Positions 1 to 12,849 of a stretch of DNA of 64,000 bases are shown here, piece after piece. The stretch comes from Lytechinus pictus (lineage: Eukaryota > Echinodermata > Echinoidea > Temnopleuroida > Toxopneustidae). A program made the translations under genes and the position numbers. The DNA is taken from positions 23,909,103 through 23,973,102 of the forward strand of contig NC_087254.1 in assembly GCF_037042905.1 (NCBI RefSeq). The letters run 5' to 3'. The notes below the pieces were generated by a model, which had not been told where the DNA came from, did not search any database, and saw only the letters and a list, made by a program, of their open reading frames with translations. Numbering within the stretch: the stretch's first letter is position 1; the number at the start of each line of letters is the position of its first letter.

Positions 1-90
1 CGGTCATACAAAAGATTTGCAGATTTTTTTTTTCGGGAATACTTCAATCTTCAAGTCTGAGCTGAAAATGTGGGATATAGATACAGACAT

Positions 91-222
91 GGGGCCCGTT
101 ACACAAAGCTTATCATTGATCGTAGATCATTTTTCTACGATTGATTGCATTGACCACAATGTACAATCAATCGTAAAAATCAAGCGTATGATTAATCACT
201 AACCTTTGTGTTACGGGACCCT
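91..222. mobile_element. Short palindromic MITE, family A copy 1
   Basis: The two ends are inverted copies. The left end reads GGGCCCGTTACACAAAGCTT and the right end reads CTAACCTTTGTGTTACGGGA, each followed by matching arms containing ATTGATT and GATTAATCA. The whole unit would fold into a hairpin of about 130 bases. A second copy in the opposite orientation lies at 7525-7650. No coding capacity is present, so it must have been mobilised by a transposase encoded elsewhere. The family name is unknown to me. Confidence 0.7.
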
Positions 223-2490
223 GATGAAATTTCCAGGTTTAAGATGGATCGTCCTCTTGCGTTTTGAAATTCTGTTGTATGCTGACACTGTCATTTTATT
301 CTGCTTTGCATATGCATGCATGCAAAGTTCGTTGACTGTCACTATTAGGGTATAGTGAATGAGATATGAAAAGTAACTAAAAGTTGTTTTAAGTGAATTG
401 AATCGAATATTACGTGTTATATCTTCCCTTCCAAGATTGGTAGGTTGCAATTTCTGGCATACGTGCAATTTGGGGTTTCTTGTTAGCCTTATTACCAAAA
501 AAGTGACCTGTTCATGTAAGTTCATGTTTGAGCTTAGAACGCTGTGGGCGTCCTGAATACATCAAGTAACCAGTTTGTAATGATGATTTCATGAAAATTT
601 GGACATTCCATGTCAGGCAAGGCATTGGCAAAGCATAATCATCATCATACTCATTGTTCGTGGGGTAAGATTAAATTTCAGGATAGTTTAGACATTCCCC
701 GTCAGGCAAGGCATTCAAGAAGAAGAATCCTTATGCTCATTGTTCCTTGGGCAATACTTATTGAAGTTATATGACGTGGCAAAAGCATAGTTTGGCCACG
801 TTCTAAAACAGCATAATGGTTACGTCATACACTATACACTCTCCGAAAAAACGGTTTATTTTTACACTCTAGCATGTTTAGCAATGCAACGATGGAAGCA
901 CAGTTAACATGTTTAAAGGTGCAATATTTACGCCTTTCTAATCAGAAAGGTGCAAAAACTACACCCACCTAATTAAGACGTGATCCCAGTGGAATTTTGT
1001 TGCACCTTTTAAAGGTGCATAGTTGAACCCTTTTCAGAGCGTACTGTAATCATGGTAATAGCAACATAAATATCAGTAATCGATAAATTTCATGACCAAT
1101 AATCTCTGCAAAATAATATTTACATAGGAAAATCGTCTTTTTTCTATGGAATGTCATTTCAGAATGTTATTATTTGGAAGTGAATATCCAACTCACAAAA
1201 TTATATGAGATGCAAATCGACTGCTTTGTGATATAGATCATATCCCATCAAGAAAGAAAAACACTTCTCCCATTTACTTCTAATGCTTTGAAATATGATA
1301 ATAAATTACATTAATCTCGGTCTATTTCTTTGCTTCTAAATCGAAATTATTCCAATTGAACGGACATTACCATCATCTTTAATGACCATTAATTATCCAT
1401 GGAAAGGGTGCGGTATAAATACAAAACTTTGTATTTTTATTTTGACATCTCCCATATTGCACTTTATTTTGTTGTGAGGACTATATCGCATGATATTTCT
1501 TTGGGGAAATAAAATTAAAGTACACCGTAAACTTCCTATGCACTTTTTGCGCCCCAAGCTACCTGTTCCACAAAACCCTGATTTCAAAGGCGGCAAAATT
1601 GCAAAGCAAAAATGAGAAGAAAACTATAGTACTATTTTTGGTATCTGGAGCCTAGCTGATATGGGATTTAAAGTGATTGATAAATGATTTACACGGTTTT
1701 GATTATCAATGAGGCGTGCAATAAGTATTGTATTAAAAGCGTATCAATAACATGCTTTGATCTGAATTTAATGGCGTCATTTTGAATGGAGTCGCTGGTG
1801 ATATTGTGCTCGTATTTTCTAAAAGAGTGATTCAAAATAGAATTTGTTTGTGCCTCTCCATGCTCACTGCAGGGGTTGATTGTACAGGAAAATATTTTTA
1901 GGAAATTGGAGTAGAGTTTTAGTTTAGAATGAACATGTAAAGGTGCATGATTGCATACATAATAGTGGTGATGATGAATATACTGATTTGAGGTGAAACG
2001 TGTAATATGAAGTTAATTCCCTTTCATTATATAAGCAAACGTGCGCCTGGTCTAGAGGTATTCGAAAAGTTACAAACAACGGTATGAACGAATGGATATA
2101 ATAGTTGGAATAGCTAGCCTATGGCAAGTCAGGTGTGTCCCAATTGCATGGACTAAAACTGAAATATGCCGACCTTGATTAACATTCTTTTCTGCTAAAA
2201 AATGCTTTCAGAATGAGGCACACCTTAATATCAAAATTATTTGGAATACATAAAAGTTTAGGCCTACATTTTAAGCATCTCATATCCAAGCCGTTCGTAA
2301 ATGTCATTCCAATCTAGCAGAGAGACGATACTTTCAAATTAAAATTATCGTTGTTAAGATGTATTTGAATGCAAAGTTTTGTGTTTGTCAACATTTGAGT
2401 GTAGGACTTCACCCTTAATGTTAGGATATATCGTGTTACCTCAAAAGTATAGCACAAGAGCAGGTTACAAGTCATGTGTTAAACTATATT
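223..2490. other. Non-coding tract with an old tandem duplication
   Basis: No believable gene was seen in this AT-rich stretch. It contains a diverged tandem duplication at 602-752. Around 910-1020 the short word AAAGGTGCA recurs and also occurs inverted (TGCACCTTT), suggesting a degraded small element. The short reading frames here lack codon bias and recognisable motifs. Confidence 0.5.
602..752 (+). repeat. Diverged tandem duplication, unit about 86-89 bp
   Basis: GACATTCC followed by GTCAGGCAAGGCATT occurs at 602 and again at 691, and CTCATTGTTC occurs at 650 and 735. The spacing is 89 bp and 85 bp respectively, so the two copies differ by small indels. No function can be assigned. Confidence 0.75.
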
Positions 2491-2906
2491 AAAGCCTACC
2501 GCACACCATACGATTGGTCTGCTACCCGATTTCGGAATAAAACGTAGTAGAATTTGATGTTATAATACTGAGACATGGAATATCTTATACTGTGTAATGT
2601 TCGAAATTATCGAAGTATATTTATGACTATGTTATCCTAATTAGAATAGAAAGCGAATTTTATATCTAGTCGTAATGACGTCATAGCAATCGTATAAGAT
2701 TTGCTACGATTTGAAACTGATTCGGCCTTTACTCCAAAATACACTCTTGCAATCCAAAACTGTTATATTAGTATTCTTACAGATAATTTGAACCTCAAAA
2801 ATTAAGATACTTTCCATTCACATTTGTAGAAAATGAGCTAAATGCGATTTGTTCCAAAATCCCAAAATCGGATCGTATACCAGTCGTAAGGTTTGCGGTG
2901 GCCTTT
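2491..2906. mobile_element. Palindromic MITE, about 416 bp
   Basis: The left end AAAGCCTACCGCACACCATA is matched in inverted form by the right end, which contains CGTAAGGTTTGCGGTGGCCT. TTAA lies at the left boundary (2489-2492) and TTTA at the right. The arms share further inverted similarity: TACGATTGG on the left against CCAGTCGTA on the right. There is no reading frame of note inside. Confidence 0.7.
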
Positions 2907-3210
2907 ACCATGTTTACCATGTTTACAGTTATAAGAATCCACCCCTGTTATATTTTGTTGGTTTCGCTTGTATTATGGTTGTATTCTTAACATAATGATT
3001 GGAGACTAAAAAAGGACAAAAAAGAGGTCTCGTTTAGGCTTTAAGTGAACAGACGAGAATTTTTCCTTACTGGGAGTGCATGATCATTAGTTTTCACAAA
3101 AGCAAAAGTGCAGTTAAATTGGGGGTTATAACGAGGGTAAAAGAAAGTGACTGTGGTATACGGGTCGGTGATTAAGATGCGAGATGGTAGCAAGTCGAAA
3201 ACAATGTACA

Positions 3211-3702
3211 TCAATAAGAGGTTAAGTAGTGGAGAAAGTGGTAGAGTAAATAAGAGAGGGAATCAGAGAGAGAGATAGGGGGAGAGATCGATGGAGAGAT
3301 CGATGGCCATGACGGAAGAGGGAGGGAGAGAGAGAGAGGGGGGGGGGGGGTGAATAAAGGGCCGGGGGAGAAAATCCCAATGAATTCGGCAGAAAGAGAA
3401 CGGAAAAGATAGATTATGAGAAAGAGGGGAGGGGAAGGGAGGGGGTGTTGAATATGTGGAAACGCTGCAGAAATTAAGATGGAGAGTAAGATAAAGAGAG
3501 GAAGAGATAGAAAGAAAGCAAGCAAGAAAGAAAGTAAGAACATGCATGTGTGTGGGATATACAGGAGTTACAAGATGCAACTCAGTTTGATAAATAAACA
3601 TGTATACAACAAAACATGACAAAGTTATAATAGGAGAAAAACGCAAGAATAAAGAAACTCTCCTGAGACAGAGGAGTGAGAGAGAGAGAGAGAGAGAAAA
3701 CA
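3211..3702. repeat. Polypurine (GA-rich) low-complexity tract
   Basis: The plus strand is almost all purine from about 3230 to 3535, with a G run near 3340-3350, and a pure (GA)n block follows at about 3678-3699. Long serine/leucine-rich minus-strand reading frames across it come from the (TC)n composition and are not genes. Confidence 0.85.
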
Positions 3703-3849
3703 TACAAAACGAATGATCAACCTTGGATGTAGATCCGTGTACATCACATCCCCGTGCCTGTGCCATCGGGGAATTGTGATGAGCCAAGGAGAATATACGC
3801 ATATCAAGGGAGAGAAAAAACATGTGTACTATTGTTACGGAAATTGTGA

Positions 3850-5330
3850 AAATGCACCAAAGCAAGACGTTTCAACCATATAGTCCCAATTACTTTGCTT
3901 TCATGTTGTGTCGAGCAAGCAATTATCTAGAATTCGACCTGAAACATCAATTACACCCAGCGAGAAATGACCCTTCTTGACAAAAGAACTGTCTGGGGAC
4001 GAAACCGCGCTTCGCCTTTTCACTTTACTTAAATTGCAAAATGCAAATGTTTATCGCCCCAAAACAGCGTCATTACTACTTTTCATTGATTGAAAGACCA
4101 ATAACAATTCGAGTGGTGGCCTTTCTACAGGTTGTTTACTTTAAACAATTTTCATTATTGGCATAAGATCTTGTTTTGTGCTGCGCGGAAAAAGACCGAA
4201 ACGCGTTGGAAATATGTGCTTTTTGCATTTAAGGGTCAGAAATTAGTTGGTGATTTGCGGATTTATTTGCTGAAAGGCTATTTTTCAGCAGATTAGTTAT
4301 TGTTACTCTTATCTTTTCTATGGGGATATTTTCAAGTGAAGTCTTATGAACATAATTTTCTTGTATTCGATACAAGTAGAGCAATGACATGAATGAGGCG
4401 AATATTGTAGGGGCTGGGTTTTGAATACTGCACACGGAGTTGGAACCCTGCGAGCGGGCAAAGCAAACGAGTCCCCCATATTGTACTTTTAAAAAGATAT
4501 TGAAAGGTAGAGTCGGCCAGATATTAAAAGAAATTCGATTAGAAGTATAATGTTGAAAAAAAAAATAATTCTAATCAGAAAAGTCCCAAATTTGTTAATT
4601 TTCTGTGGGAGTAGCAACCCATTGAAACCCCAGGAGTACGCCAGTGATAGATATTTTTTAAAGATTTTATTCATCCTTTGCATCGTACTAAAATTCGCTG
4701 CTAGATTGTAACAAAAAGGGAATTAGGGGTTGTTAAATACGATCTATTTGATGATATGACAAGCCTATTGGTAAACTAGAAATCCTAATTATTCTCTTCA
4801 CAAAAATGGGTAAAATGTTTTTGATATGATTGCTCACATTTTTATGCACTCTCATCCATATTTTATAACATTAGTTTTATTCAAATGGCGTAAGTAAAAA
4901 CAAGAATAATGTAACCATCATAATCCGGATTATATTACTGACTCTTTAATCATTATAATTGTGCAATAAGGTATTGATTTTAGCACTATGACTGTAATCA
5001 TATCATCAAATCATATTCATATACTTGTTGCTTTCAAGAATGGTCATAAATCATGTAATCATGAAAATTCAAGACTTTTAATGCATCAAAGAAAGATCTG
5101 TCTCTGAATTTTAAGCTGAAAAAAAAGTTATCGTACATCATTGCAAACATGGGAGCAATCAATGGTGCAATAGTCCGATATGTGTTATTATAATAACATT
5201 GTTTATTCCCATTCAGATAGTATATCGGGGTTGGAGCCAATTTTCTAATGAGGAATTATCAATTTATACTCTTCCTGGACTAATGAGGGAATGGCTGTCA
5301 TTAATTACTATTATTGTTCACTGTTTAGAA
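3850..5330. other. Non-coding tract, no recognised element
   Basis: AT-rich sequence with only short reading frames. None shows a domain, a convincing splice context or codon bias. I see no repeat family here that recurs elsewhere in the window. Confidence 0.4.
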
Positions 5331-5349
5331 GACTGAGTTATTGGATGGC

Positions 5350-5597
5350 GTATGAGGGTGTGTGTGTGTGTGTGGGAGTGTGTATATGTCGATGGGTGTG
5401 CCAGGGTTTCTTGACATGTGTGTATCGGTGTGTAATTGTGTACATTATGAGATGGGACAAAGGGAGGTGTAGAAAATATAAGGAGAGGTTGCTCGGTGGA
5501 GGAATGAGAGGGGGTGAGAGGGAAGGGATAATGAAGGGGATGGGAGTAGTGGGGGGTAATGAGAGAGGGGGTGGGACGTGGGATGGACAGAACTACG

Positions 5598-5642
<45 letters not shown>

Positions 5643-5870
5643 GGACGTGGATGATGACAACAGTTACAAATAACTTGAGATGTGCGCTGATATAGATAGA
5701 TACATACAAAGTATGTATATAGAAAAATAGATAAACACATATTATATTTATAGTCGTATAGTTATAGGAGAGGAACTATCTATCATGTCTATAGATAATA
5801 GATAGATACGTGTTGATAGATAGACTGATTACTGGATAAGTAGATGGATAGATAGACAGAATAGACATGC
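5350..5870. repeat. Composite microsatellite cluster (GT, GA-rich, GA, GATA)
   Basis: Four low-complexity blocks follow one another. They are (GT)n at about 5357-5383, a purine-rich block at 5460-5600, pure (GA)n at about 5597-5640, and degenerate TAGA/GATA repeats at 5690-5870. Reading frames across the block on both strands are composition artefacts. Confidence 0.9.
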
Positions 5871-5879
5871 AGAGTGGAT

Positions 5880-7524
5880 ACATATTAAGTGGTCCAGATT
5901 TTCTTCTTGAACAGCCACTGTTCAAGTTTGAAGGGGATTTAACTGTCAGTATATGTAAACGTAGTTATGACAATGCTGTGCATGAATTATATTTACTTTA
6001 CAATCAAAGTGTTTCATAAAGATGTGCGCTTGATGTATATGAAAACGAAATCTTACAAAAAGCATTTCTTCTCGTGACGTAAATGATGAAAGAAATCCTA
6101 CAAAGATATTTCCCACACTCTATACTGATAGTTCTTAACCGATTCAACACCTAAAAACTACTATGAATTTACTAGTTTTGGTGCGAAGCGGCACGGAGAC
6201 AGACGAGTAATATCTTGAGCACATGTCGTCTTTTCCTGTTTAATCGCTGATTAGTTTTATTCGCTATCGCAGATTTTGTCTCGCCGCAGTTTTCGAAAAT
6301 CGATTTTGCTATAACTGAAAATAATCTAGCCAGATTGTTTCAGCGAACGGGTTCCGTCCCATCGAGAATTCCTTCTCGCCCGCCAAGGCACGGCTGGATG
6401 ATGAAAATGATATGACGATGATGTTGTAGTAGTAGGTTGATAGTGCTGTGTTGCAGTGAGTGCGTTCTTTATGCTGTTTATAGAGTGTCATACTTCATAA
6501 GGATGCCTGGGCTTTAGATGGCATGAGTGACATCGCACCTGTAACGTAAGTCATGTTTATCTCGAGTTAACCGTGTCTGTGTTCGAAAAAGTTGTTTGGA
6601 GATCAATGCCCCGAATGTCGGCAAACGCCTTCAGCTCGAACAGCTGTTAAAATGATGAATAAATAGTAGTTTAAGTATAGAAAAGGGATTGCTGAAGCCA
6701 TCGTACCACTGCGGGAAACGAATTGCTTACCTCAATAACGGGAGGCTATAAGTTTAAAGTCCTGCTACTTGAACTATGTTCTTATCGAATGACAATTGGC
6801 GTGAGCCTGAAAAAGCGCCACCGCCAACACAAACAGATCTGCTGATCTGTACTGTATTTCAATATTTCGCGATCTATTCTTTATTTCCGGGTAAAATCAT
6901 GACGCGCCATATTTTGACGACACAAATTATATAACTATTCTTACCATCCTATGATGTCCTTATAGTGTTTATTTGTTCAGCGACGAACGAATGATGTACG
7001 AACAGATAAATGTCCAATCTTCGTCTACTGACAAAGGATGTTTAAGGCATTTACATCGAAAATTGGTGATCAGGAACAACGGTTTCGTTCTCGAGTCAAA
7101 GCGGATCATGAACGATCGAAAATGTTACCAATTTTTTTATTTTCAATTATATGACTGTTCCCGGGACTGTTCAACATAAGATTGGCGGTTCGAGTCTCGC
7201 TGAGGCACCGGCGCATCTATCTTAATATCCCAACCACTCGGTTCTGATTGATGGGAATGTAAATAATACTATGACATCACTAAACTGTCAAGGAAGAGTA
7301 TCTGTGAGAATCAGGAGGCTGCTTCAGATAGACGTACAATCAAATGAAACTTCAAAGTCAAAGGCAACTTGACTTTCAACCAATGAGCTGAGCACATTTT
7401 CAGTGTGTATCTTTACGTGGCTCCGGTAAAGCCCCTTTTACAATTGGTGATGCGACTGCTTACAACCGTTGCGATTCTGTGCAACATATATTGTGACCAA
7501 AATGATCGAGCAATTGTGAAATCT
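5880..7524. other. Non-coding tract with a possible SINE remnant
   Basis: No gene was recognised. At about 7184-7200 the sequence GGCGGTTCGAGTCTCGC looks like the RNA polymerase III box B of a tRNA-derived SINE, but no box A can be seen upstream. The stretch at 6150-6650 is somewhat richer in CpG than its surroundings and free of simple repeats; what that means is unclear. Confidence 0.3.
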
Positions 7525-7650
7525 TAACACAGAGGTTAGCGATTAATCGCACGCTTGATTTTCAACATTGATTGAACATTGTGTTCAATGCAATCAATCA
7601 TAAATACGTTCTTCTAAGATGATTGATAAGCTTTGTGTTATACGGGCGCC
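7525..7650. mobile_element. Short palindromic MITE, family A copy 2
   Basis: This is the same family as 91-222 in reverse orientation. Shared blocks include GATTAATCxxACGCTTGATTTT, ACATTGTGxTCAATGCAATC and ATTGATAAGCTTTGTGT. The ends carry AACACAGAGGTTAG and CTTTGTGTTATACGGG, so the terminal hairpin is imperfect. Confidence 0.7.
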
Positions 7651-7659
7651 TGATGCTGG

Positions 7660-10600
7660 TGTGGTTGTCTCAGAATCCCAATTGGTGTTAAACACCGTAG
7701 TTCTTATTTTTACATTGCAATGTGTCATCGGATAATCCTGCATATACTGTTTATGGATGTTTCCAACATCTCTGAATGAGAGTGATTAATAGAAGACCAG
7801 TAGTGAATAAAAATCGCATTTTGAGAGAAAGGGAGTCATTGGCAATGCTACGCCTACAACCATGAATGTCGCCGTGGGGGAACGCATGACTGCAGCGCTA
7901 ATGGGCATTCGGTTTTCAATTAATAGAAAGTAATTTTCTATCGGCGATTTGGAGTTCTACCAGTCCTTACCCCCCCCCCCCCTCACCGCCACCATCCTCC
8001 TCCCTTGAGGTACGTATGTCCCATACAATCATTATATTCCTTTCCTGAATCATCATTATCACCCCTCTCCCCCTTTTTATCATGTTAATCTCAAAGCGAA
8101 ACACCTCGCGGGGGTCGGCTTGCCGTGCCTGCATTTTACTTTGTTCTTTTGTGTAAATGTCCCGAGCCGCCGAAAATTGCTAATAAACAGATTTTATTTT
8201 GTGGAAAAGAGGTTCATTAGCGCACGCTTATAACAAAGAGAAGGAAAATGGAGTAGAGGCAAAGAGGAAATATGGTATATATATATTTTTTTTTTTCTAG
8301 GCAATATGAAATAAAGTTTTTGAATCATCGAAATGAATTGTCAAGCCAGTGAGCAGAATACGGCAATGTGAATTAATTAGGAAGATTAAAAACTTTATCT
8401 TACTAAAGGGGTAACTGGGAGGTAGAGATATATAGAGAGATGGGGGAGATAGGTAAGGAACGAGGTTTAAAAAAGGGAAGAAAAAAAGAGGAGGAGGGCA
8501 ACCAAATATTATGGAATTTATAGAAGAAGGCTATTTTTCTACTGAAATTATACATTACGTATTGAACCAAATATAATTTCACTGGGATTCTTATGAAAAA
8601 CAAGGCTAGTTAGGATATTGAAGCCAAATTGCCCTTTACTATATTTGTTTACCTATCGTTTTGCATACAAGACAAGACTGTTCACAATATCTGAATCAGA
8701 ATAATAACAACGGGGATAGTAGGAGGGGGGCAGAGAAACCCCGACGTACAGATAGGGGCTTAGGGCATTTGGTCCCATAAAAAGTCACCGGGTAAAGGGA
8801 GTCGACAAGAAGACAAGGAAAGTGAATTAAGAGCAAAAGGGTTGAATATTAAGATTGGGTTTTAATAATTAAAATCCGTAACAAAATTAGATTTTCATGA
8901 AAGTTCTTTTTTTTCTTTACTCGCTCGCGACTATTTTGAACTTTCCCCGTGTGCAATGAGCCTTACTCATAACGCCACAGGAGAGGACGGGACTCGAAAT
9001 GGAAAAGATGATTTTTTTTTTTGGGGGGGGGGGGACGAAGACAATTTCATAGCAATTTGTTATCATTCGCGAAGATCTAGATTAATGATTTCATTGACTG
9101 CGTTGGATTTGGGAGAGAGGGGAAAGTGATTTTAACCACTAACGAATCAATTTTCTTCTAGGATTCAATAATGGTATCCTTTTGGGTTGTCATCTCTCTC
9201 CTTCAGAAAAAAAATCTTCAATCTGAGTAAATAAGGAAGATTCTTTTTTCAGCTCGGTATGTGGCGTTATAATGATCTAGGGTAAATGACGCAAGATCGT
9301 TTTTTAAACTATAGAATAGATAATGTCGTTGTCACCACCATTATTATTCACATTGTCATGATAATGACGATGATGATGACAGTGATGATCATCATTATCA
9401 TCATTATCAATTTCATCTCTATCGTCGCCCATTGCTATAAATGCTACAAGGTCATCCATGGTATGGGCCCGGGGGTATAGGTCAATTCTGCTGCATTCCA
9501 TCTTTTGTCCACGTTGACCACCATTATTCTCACTTTTATGGCCTCAAATATCTCCCTCAATAAGGGTCATTTCATTCTAAGAAGGTGCTATTGTGTTTTT
9601 GTGTATTGTTTATCTCACCATTCTCATATGAATTCCCCAATGGAATCATATTTTCTGTTTGGTATTGTCTTCAAAAGGTGACTCATAAGATTGGTCTATT
9701 CTGAGTTGATATTTTGAATCATAAATACCTTTCTTTTCGCTTCAAAATAACCAAAGCATGGCAAGGATGGACAGTCATTAAAATACTATTTAATTTTAAT
9801 CGTTTCGAAAAACAAAATATATAAAAGACAAATAAACCTATATAGTATCTCCATTTAACTTGAAATATGCTCAAGGAAATATACTGATTGATTTAGAAAT
9901 ATGCAAAGTATTCATCTCATATTTAATTCTTAGCGATATGAAATCTTATAAAGATTTTATTACGATGGAGCTGACTCACCCGCCAATTGAAAACTCACGC
10001 TCTGCTTGGCAGGAGGCCGATTAAAAAGATTGATAATTTGGATTATTCATTGCGGATTGCGTCCTCGAACAAAAGCAGATGCTTTGATTGGGACATCAGT
10101 TCATTACTACAAAAATAAGAAAAAGCTTCCACGCAGAGCGCAATTTATGTATTGCGAGTGCAGGAGAGCTGACAGAGACTGTAATCCTATTTAAACAAAA
10201 TAATTCAGTCTTATTCAATTCATTACTTTTTGCGTAAATGAAAGTGAGCTTGATTCACCGGACTTGGTGTAGGGTGGACGACTCTGGTGCCCGTCGGCAT
10301 GGTCGGGGAGCCGCCTCTAGATAGCCCATGTACATGATGTATGGGGTAGATGATTTTTATCGGGAGTGGCTAGCTGGTTAGTCGACCTGCTTTGGATTGC
10401 AGACGCAGTCATCTGACATATCAGCTTGTGGCTAGAATTGAAATGATAGAACCAAAAGAAAGAGAAAGGTAACAGATTATCTTATTTTATGCTCAATATC
10501 TATTTTGATTAAAAAAAAATTGGTGGTTAATTGGCCCGCTTGTATTTAATAGAAAGTTGAATCGTGTTCTACTTTTTATCCAAGTGTATGAAATTCAAGC

Positions 10601-12250
10601 ACAAATGAACCTTAATATTTTCAGTCATTCAATTAAGATGTGACGTTTTGGTATAAGCATCCACCAAACACCGGCCGAACACCCGAGTAAAATATATTAA
10701 TGATTGAACATAAAGACCATATTGACGATATTGATATCACATTTTGTTGTTTTTATTCATTCCCATGGACAGACAAAAGGTTACGCTTCGGTATGATGAG
10801 GTCAGAGATCTCAACAAAAAAATAAAATCTTATCAAATAAATGCTTTCCTCAAACCTTATATTAAGATCAACATGATCAAGCAAGAAAACAAACTAATTC
10901 ATTATTAAAATACATTACTACATCTTGATCTTTAATTTTGCAACTTGAAAGATATGCCCATGATATGACCCTCCGGGCCAAGAACGTGTAAGCGAGGGAG
11001 CAAACCAGACGATCTGCATGTTCAAGTTTTTTTTTCATTTTAAACTTGAAATTAAAAGATTTTGGTGCACTTCCTTTGTGAAATATTTCGAAATTATAAA
11101 ACTAGACATTCAAATGCATCTGCCCCTATAGCGCGACTTTGCCTATACGCTATGGACCTAACATGTTCCTGTAAAATCCTTTCATACTATTCAGGATAAT
11201 ATAGCTTGCATTGTTAGAATAAACTTTGAATCTGGTACTTGGAGTAATAGGCCTTCCTGAAATAAAAAATCTATTTCGATTATTCCGTCGTGATCATTCC
11301 TTATAGCAATGATCAATCTTTATGATCTTGGCAATGAAGATGATCATGATAAATTCAAGTATCTAGATGATTTCTTTATGAACTTTTTTTAACTGTAGAT
11401 GTTTCACATGGGTGTGGATATAATGTATTTGTGTGTGGGGTCGACTGTCCATCGTTGGCGAATTATTAGGTGGGCCTTCGATGACGACTCCAAAGACCGT
11501 TCTGAACGATAAGCTCATTTTTTTCATGTCGATTTTCTTGGTCATGGTTAATAGTTTTCATAGATTCTTGTCTTTTCCCCATGGTCATCCTCTTGCTCAG
11601 AAGATCATTATTCGTACTCCACCCGCCGTTCAAGACTTTGGACATCATGGCCGATAATTAGAAAAGAAGATCCATGTACATTATTTTCTTCTTTTTTGGC
11701 TCGCGCCGTAGTCCAAGAGCTTAATATTTAGACGTATCTCGTCGTTGTGATCACGTCGTATTCTCCCATCGGTGTCGGCAGTATTGACAGACACGACTAG
11801 GTAAACGATCAGCACTTCTGGTCGTCACACTCGGGCTCGGCAGACAGGTGTTCTCCAAGGAGCATTCCCATGGCAACCTGTATTGGCACAGTGATGAATG
11901 GACATACGTGAGTGGGATGTAGGGCAGAGAATGATGAATAGAAAGCATCATCACCTATATGGAAAAGCGCTCTTCGTCGAAATCTAGCCATGCAGGTGAT
12001 TTTATCTAAAGACCCATCCTTTGATCTGGTAATGGTACATTAGGTAGCGAGAAATAAGCTTCCTTTAACTGAATCAATCTTTTCCACCTCAATACGTCGA
12101 TGGCAAGTGTAGTAGAGACAAACGATGACTTAAATTCATGTTTTACCTTCTTTACTTTAGACTTCAATCGGTGGAGCTATTGGCTATTATTTCATCTGAA
12201 AGCCTCGTTAATCACCTGAAACGAAGAAAAAAATTTAGTTGTGGCGATAA
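7660..12250. other. Non-coding tract with homopolymers and short repeats
   Basis: No supported gene. It contains a C13 run at 7970-7982, a T11-G12 junction at 9012-9034, and a degenerate (ATG/ATC) block at 9355-9412. At 10370-10440 a tRNA-like stretch carries a box-A-like TAGCTGGTTAGTCGACC. The part at 11430-11990 is less AT-rich than its neighbours and free of repeats, with several short frames on both strands, but none is recognisable. Confidence 0.4.
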
Positions 12251-12254
12251 TTAA

Positions 12255-12842
12255 AGGAGAATGAAACTCTTGGAGCAAGTTAGCTTTTGTGAAAGTAGAA
12301 AAATCAAAGAATAAGATCAACAAAAGTTTGAGTAAAATAGGACTAGCAATAGAAGAGTTATGAGCATTTGAATGTCGAGATCACTAATGCTATGGAGATC
12401 CTCCCATTGGCAATGCGACCAAGATCTATGATGTCACAGATGAACAACTCTCCCCTTTTGGACACTGAAAAATAATATACCCCAAAACATCTCTTTTTGC
12501 TCATTCTAATATGACAAACGATTCATCAATGATATAATGTTGTGAAACCTCTGTACTTGTCCTCTCATATAAAAGAGAACACCTCACCTTGTGATAGACT
12601 CTATAAAAGTGAGAATATAAGTGAAATAAGTACTAAAGTAATGAGGGAGTTGTACGTGTGTGACATCACAGATCTTGGTCGCATTGCCAATGGGAAGATT
12701 TACATGGCATTAGTGATCTCAATATTCAAATGCTCATAACTTTCTTATTATTCATTCAATCTTCCTCAAACTTTCAACAATATGTTTCTTTGATTTTTCT
12801 CTTTGATATGGATTCAGCTGGTTTCAAGGGTTTCATTCCCCT
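12255..12842. mobile_element. TTAA-flanked fold-back MITE, family C copy 1
   Basis: The element begins AGGAGAATGAAAC and ends GTTTCATTCCCCT, which are inverted copies of each other. TTAA lies immediately outside at 12251-12254 and 12843-12846. Inverted similarity extends deep into the element: CACTAATGCTATGGAGATCC and GCATTGCCAATGGGAAGAT belong to opposite arms. TTAA flanks are what piggyBac-type transposases leave, so that is the suggested mobiliser (inference). No coding sequence is present. A second copy lies at 17991-18574. Confidence 0.8.
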
Positions 12843-12849
12843 TTAATGT

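Noticed and set aside
3263..3865. A 200-codon serine/leucine-rich minus-strand frame, with membrane-like stretches
   Set aside because: It is generated by the (GA)n/polypurine block on the plus strand; the unique part has no recognisable motif.
5291..5740. Overlapping frames of 134 and 140 codons on opposite strands
   Set aside because: Both are explained by (GT)n and (GA)n microsatellites.
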